Assembly: GCF_000381905.1 (NCBI RefSeq) | Contig: NZ_KB907270.1 | Location: 32,117-96,116 of the forward strand | Length of the DNA stretch: 64,000 nt | Source: Paenibacillus fonticola DSM 21315 | Lineage (GTDB): Bacteria > Bacillota > Bacilli > Paenibacillales > Paenibacillaceae | Reading direction: 5' to 3' | In this document: positions 63,628-64,000 of the stretch, in pieces | How positions within the stretch are numbered: position 1 is the first letter of the stretch | Layout of the letters: each line of letters opens with the position of its first letter | Made by a program: the position numbers and the translations under genes | The notes under the pieces: generated by a model | Seen by the model: the letters and a program-made list of their open reading frames with translations, nothing else | Databases searched by the model: none | What the model was told of the DNA's origin: nothing

Positions 63628-63697
63628 GCTCCGACGAACCCCCAAGGGCTTCTCACCCTACTGAAGCTTATTAATGAAAGTGGTGACCCGTAGGGGA
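63628..63697. repeat. 70-bp direct repeat, copy 2
   Basis: Second copy of the repeat at 63511; its end overlaps the 3' end of the intact tRNA-Glu. Confidence 0.85.
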
Positions 63698-63755
63698 TTC
63701 GAACCCCTGTTACCTCCGTGAAAGGGAGGTGTCTTAACCCCTTGACCAACGGGCC
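63681..63755 (-). tRNA. tRNA-Glu (TTC)
   Basis: Anticodon loop CTTTCAC; acceptor GGCCCGT/ACGGGTC, T-loop GTTCGAATC, encoded CCA. Confidence 0.95.
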
Positions 63756-63800
63756 CCAATAAAAATCCAAGCTTGTAAGCTCGGATTTATTTTAAGAAAA

Positions 63801-63876
63801 TGGCTCCCCGAACAGGACTCGAACCTGTGACAACTCGATTAACAGTCGAGTGCTCTACCGACTGAGCTATCAGGGA
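63801..63876 (-). tRNA. tRNA-Asn (GTT)
   Basis: Anticodon loop CTGTTAA; acceptor TCCCTGA/TCGGGGA, T-loop GTTCGAGTC, encoded CCA. First tRNA after the 5S gene. Confidence 0.95.
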
Positions 63877-63882
63877 ACATCC

Positions 63883-64000
63883 GCTTGGCGACGTCCTACT
63901 CTCCCAGGACCCTGCGGTCCAAGTACCATCGGCGCTGGAGGGCTTAACGGTCGTGTTCGAGATGGGTACGTGTGGAACCCCTCCGCCATTGCCACCAAAC
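63883..64000 (-). rRNA. rrf: 5S ribosomal RNA
   Basis: The minus strand reads TTTGGTGGCAATGGCGGAGG at the 5' end, then CCATCTCGAACACGACCGTTAAG (given here only in part: ATCTCGAACACGACCG), GCGCCGATGGTACTTGGACC and GGACGTCGCCAAGC at the 3' end, standard Firmicute 5S landmarks. About 117 nt, essentially complete. It implies 16S and 23S genes just beyond the right edge, transcribed leftwards into the tRNA cluster. Confidence 0.95.

Overview
The window looks like chromosome of a Paenibacillus-type Firmicute. Starts mostly follow GGAGG-type Shine-Dalgarno sites, a cyclodextrin glucanotransferase of the Bacillus/Paenibacillus type is present, and the right end is a 5S rRNA followed by ten tRNA genes. 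GC content is mosaic: the inositol, starch and CoA-transferase blocks are GC-richer, while about 9.6-20 kb and 25.6-26.8 kb are clearly AT-rich.

Layout. 1-9 kb: myo-inositol catabolic operon iolD-E-C-mmsA-iolG-iolB on the minus strand, with a 26-bp perfect palindromic operator, a LacI-family regulator upstream and the start of a second LacI-type gene at the window edge. 9.2-20 kb: transposase relics around an AT-rich RiPP locus. A 55-residue precursor too short for most gene callers (19750..19917) has eight cysteines in its last 19 residues and is followed by two radical SAM/SPASM maturases, an M50-type membrane protease, a MacB-like exporter and a second ABC pair that could give immunity. 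20.5-27.5 kb: a MocR regulator, benE, a broken yggS-like gene, serA, three unrecognised small proteins and a flavin-binding PNPOx-family protein; a roughly 60-bp motif is shared by the mocR and serA upstream regions. 27.5-28.7 kb: gene debris. 28.7-37 kb: maltodextrin/cyclodextrin module (malG, malF, malE, cytosolic cyclomaltodextrinase, secreted CGTase). 38-43.6 kb: CoA-transferase, OFA-type transporter, FabK/nitronate-monooxygenase-like flavoprotein and an AAA+ enhancer-binding regulator whose GAFTGA loop is altered.

43.8-49.2 kb: a compact, mostly overlapping six-gene minus-strand operon: BpsA-like branched polyamine synthase, GNAT, FkbH-like HAD protein, acyl carrier protein, MutS2-like ATPase without Smr domain, and S-adenosylmethionine decarboxylase. 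It joins polyamine synthesis to carrier-protein chemistry and I know of no described pathway like it. 49.6-56 kb: XRE regulator with palindromic operator, MATE pump, RibD-like reductase, a leaderless solute-binding-like protein, an unusual GH13 protein and a zinc alcohol dehydrogenase. 56.4-62.2 kb: streptogramin resistance set (vgb, vat, MFS exporter) with a saccharopine-dehydrogenase-like gene, a PdxH-like oxidase and a MarR regulator; the same TAGTTTA-N5-TAAACTA operator precedes both marR and the resistance operon. 62.3-64 kb: a fused IS200/AhpD relic, terminator, tRNA cluster and 5S rRNA, all on the minus strand.

The two most novel systems are the Cys-rich two-maturase RiPP cluster and the polyamine/ACP operon. 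Function assignments rest on motifs and remembered family features; no database search was run.
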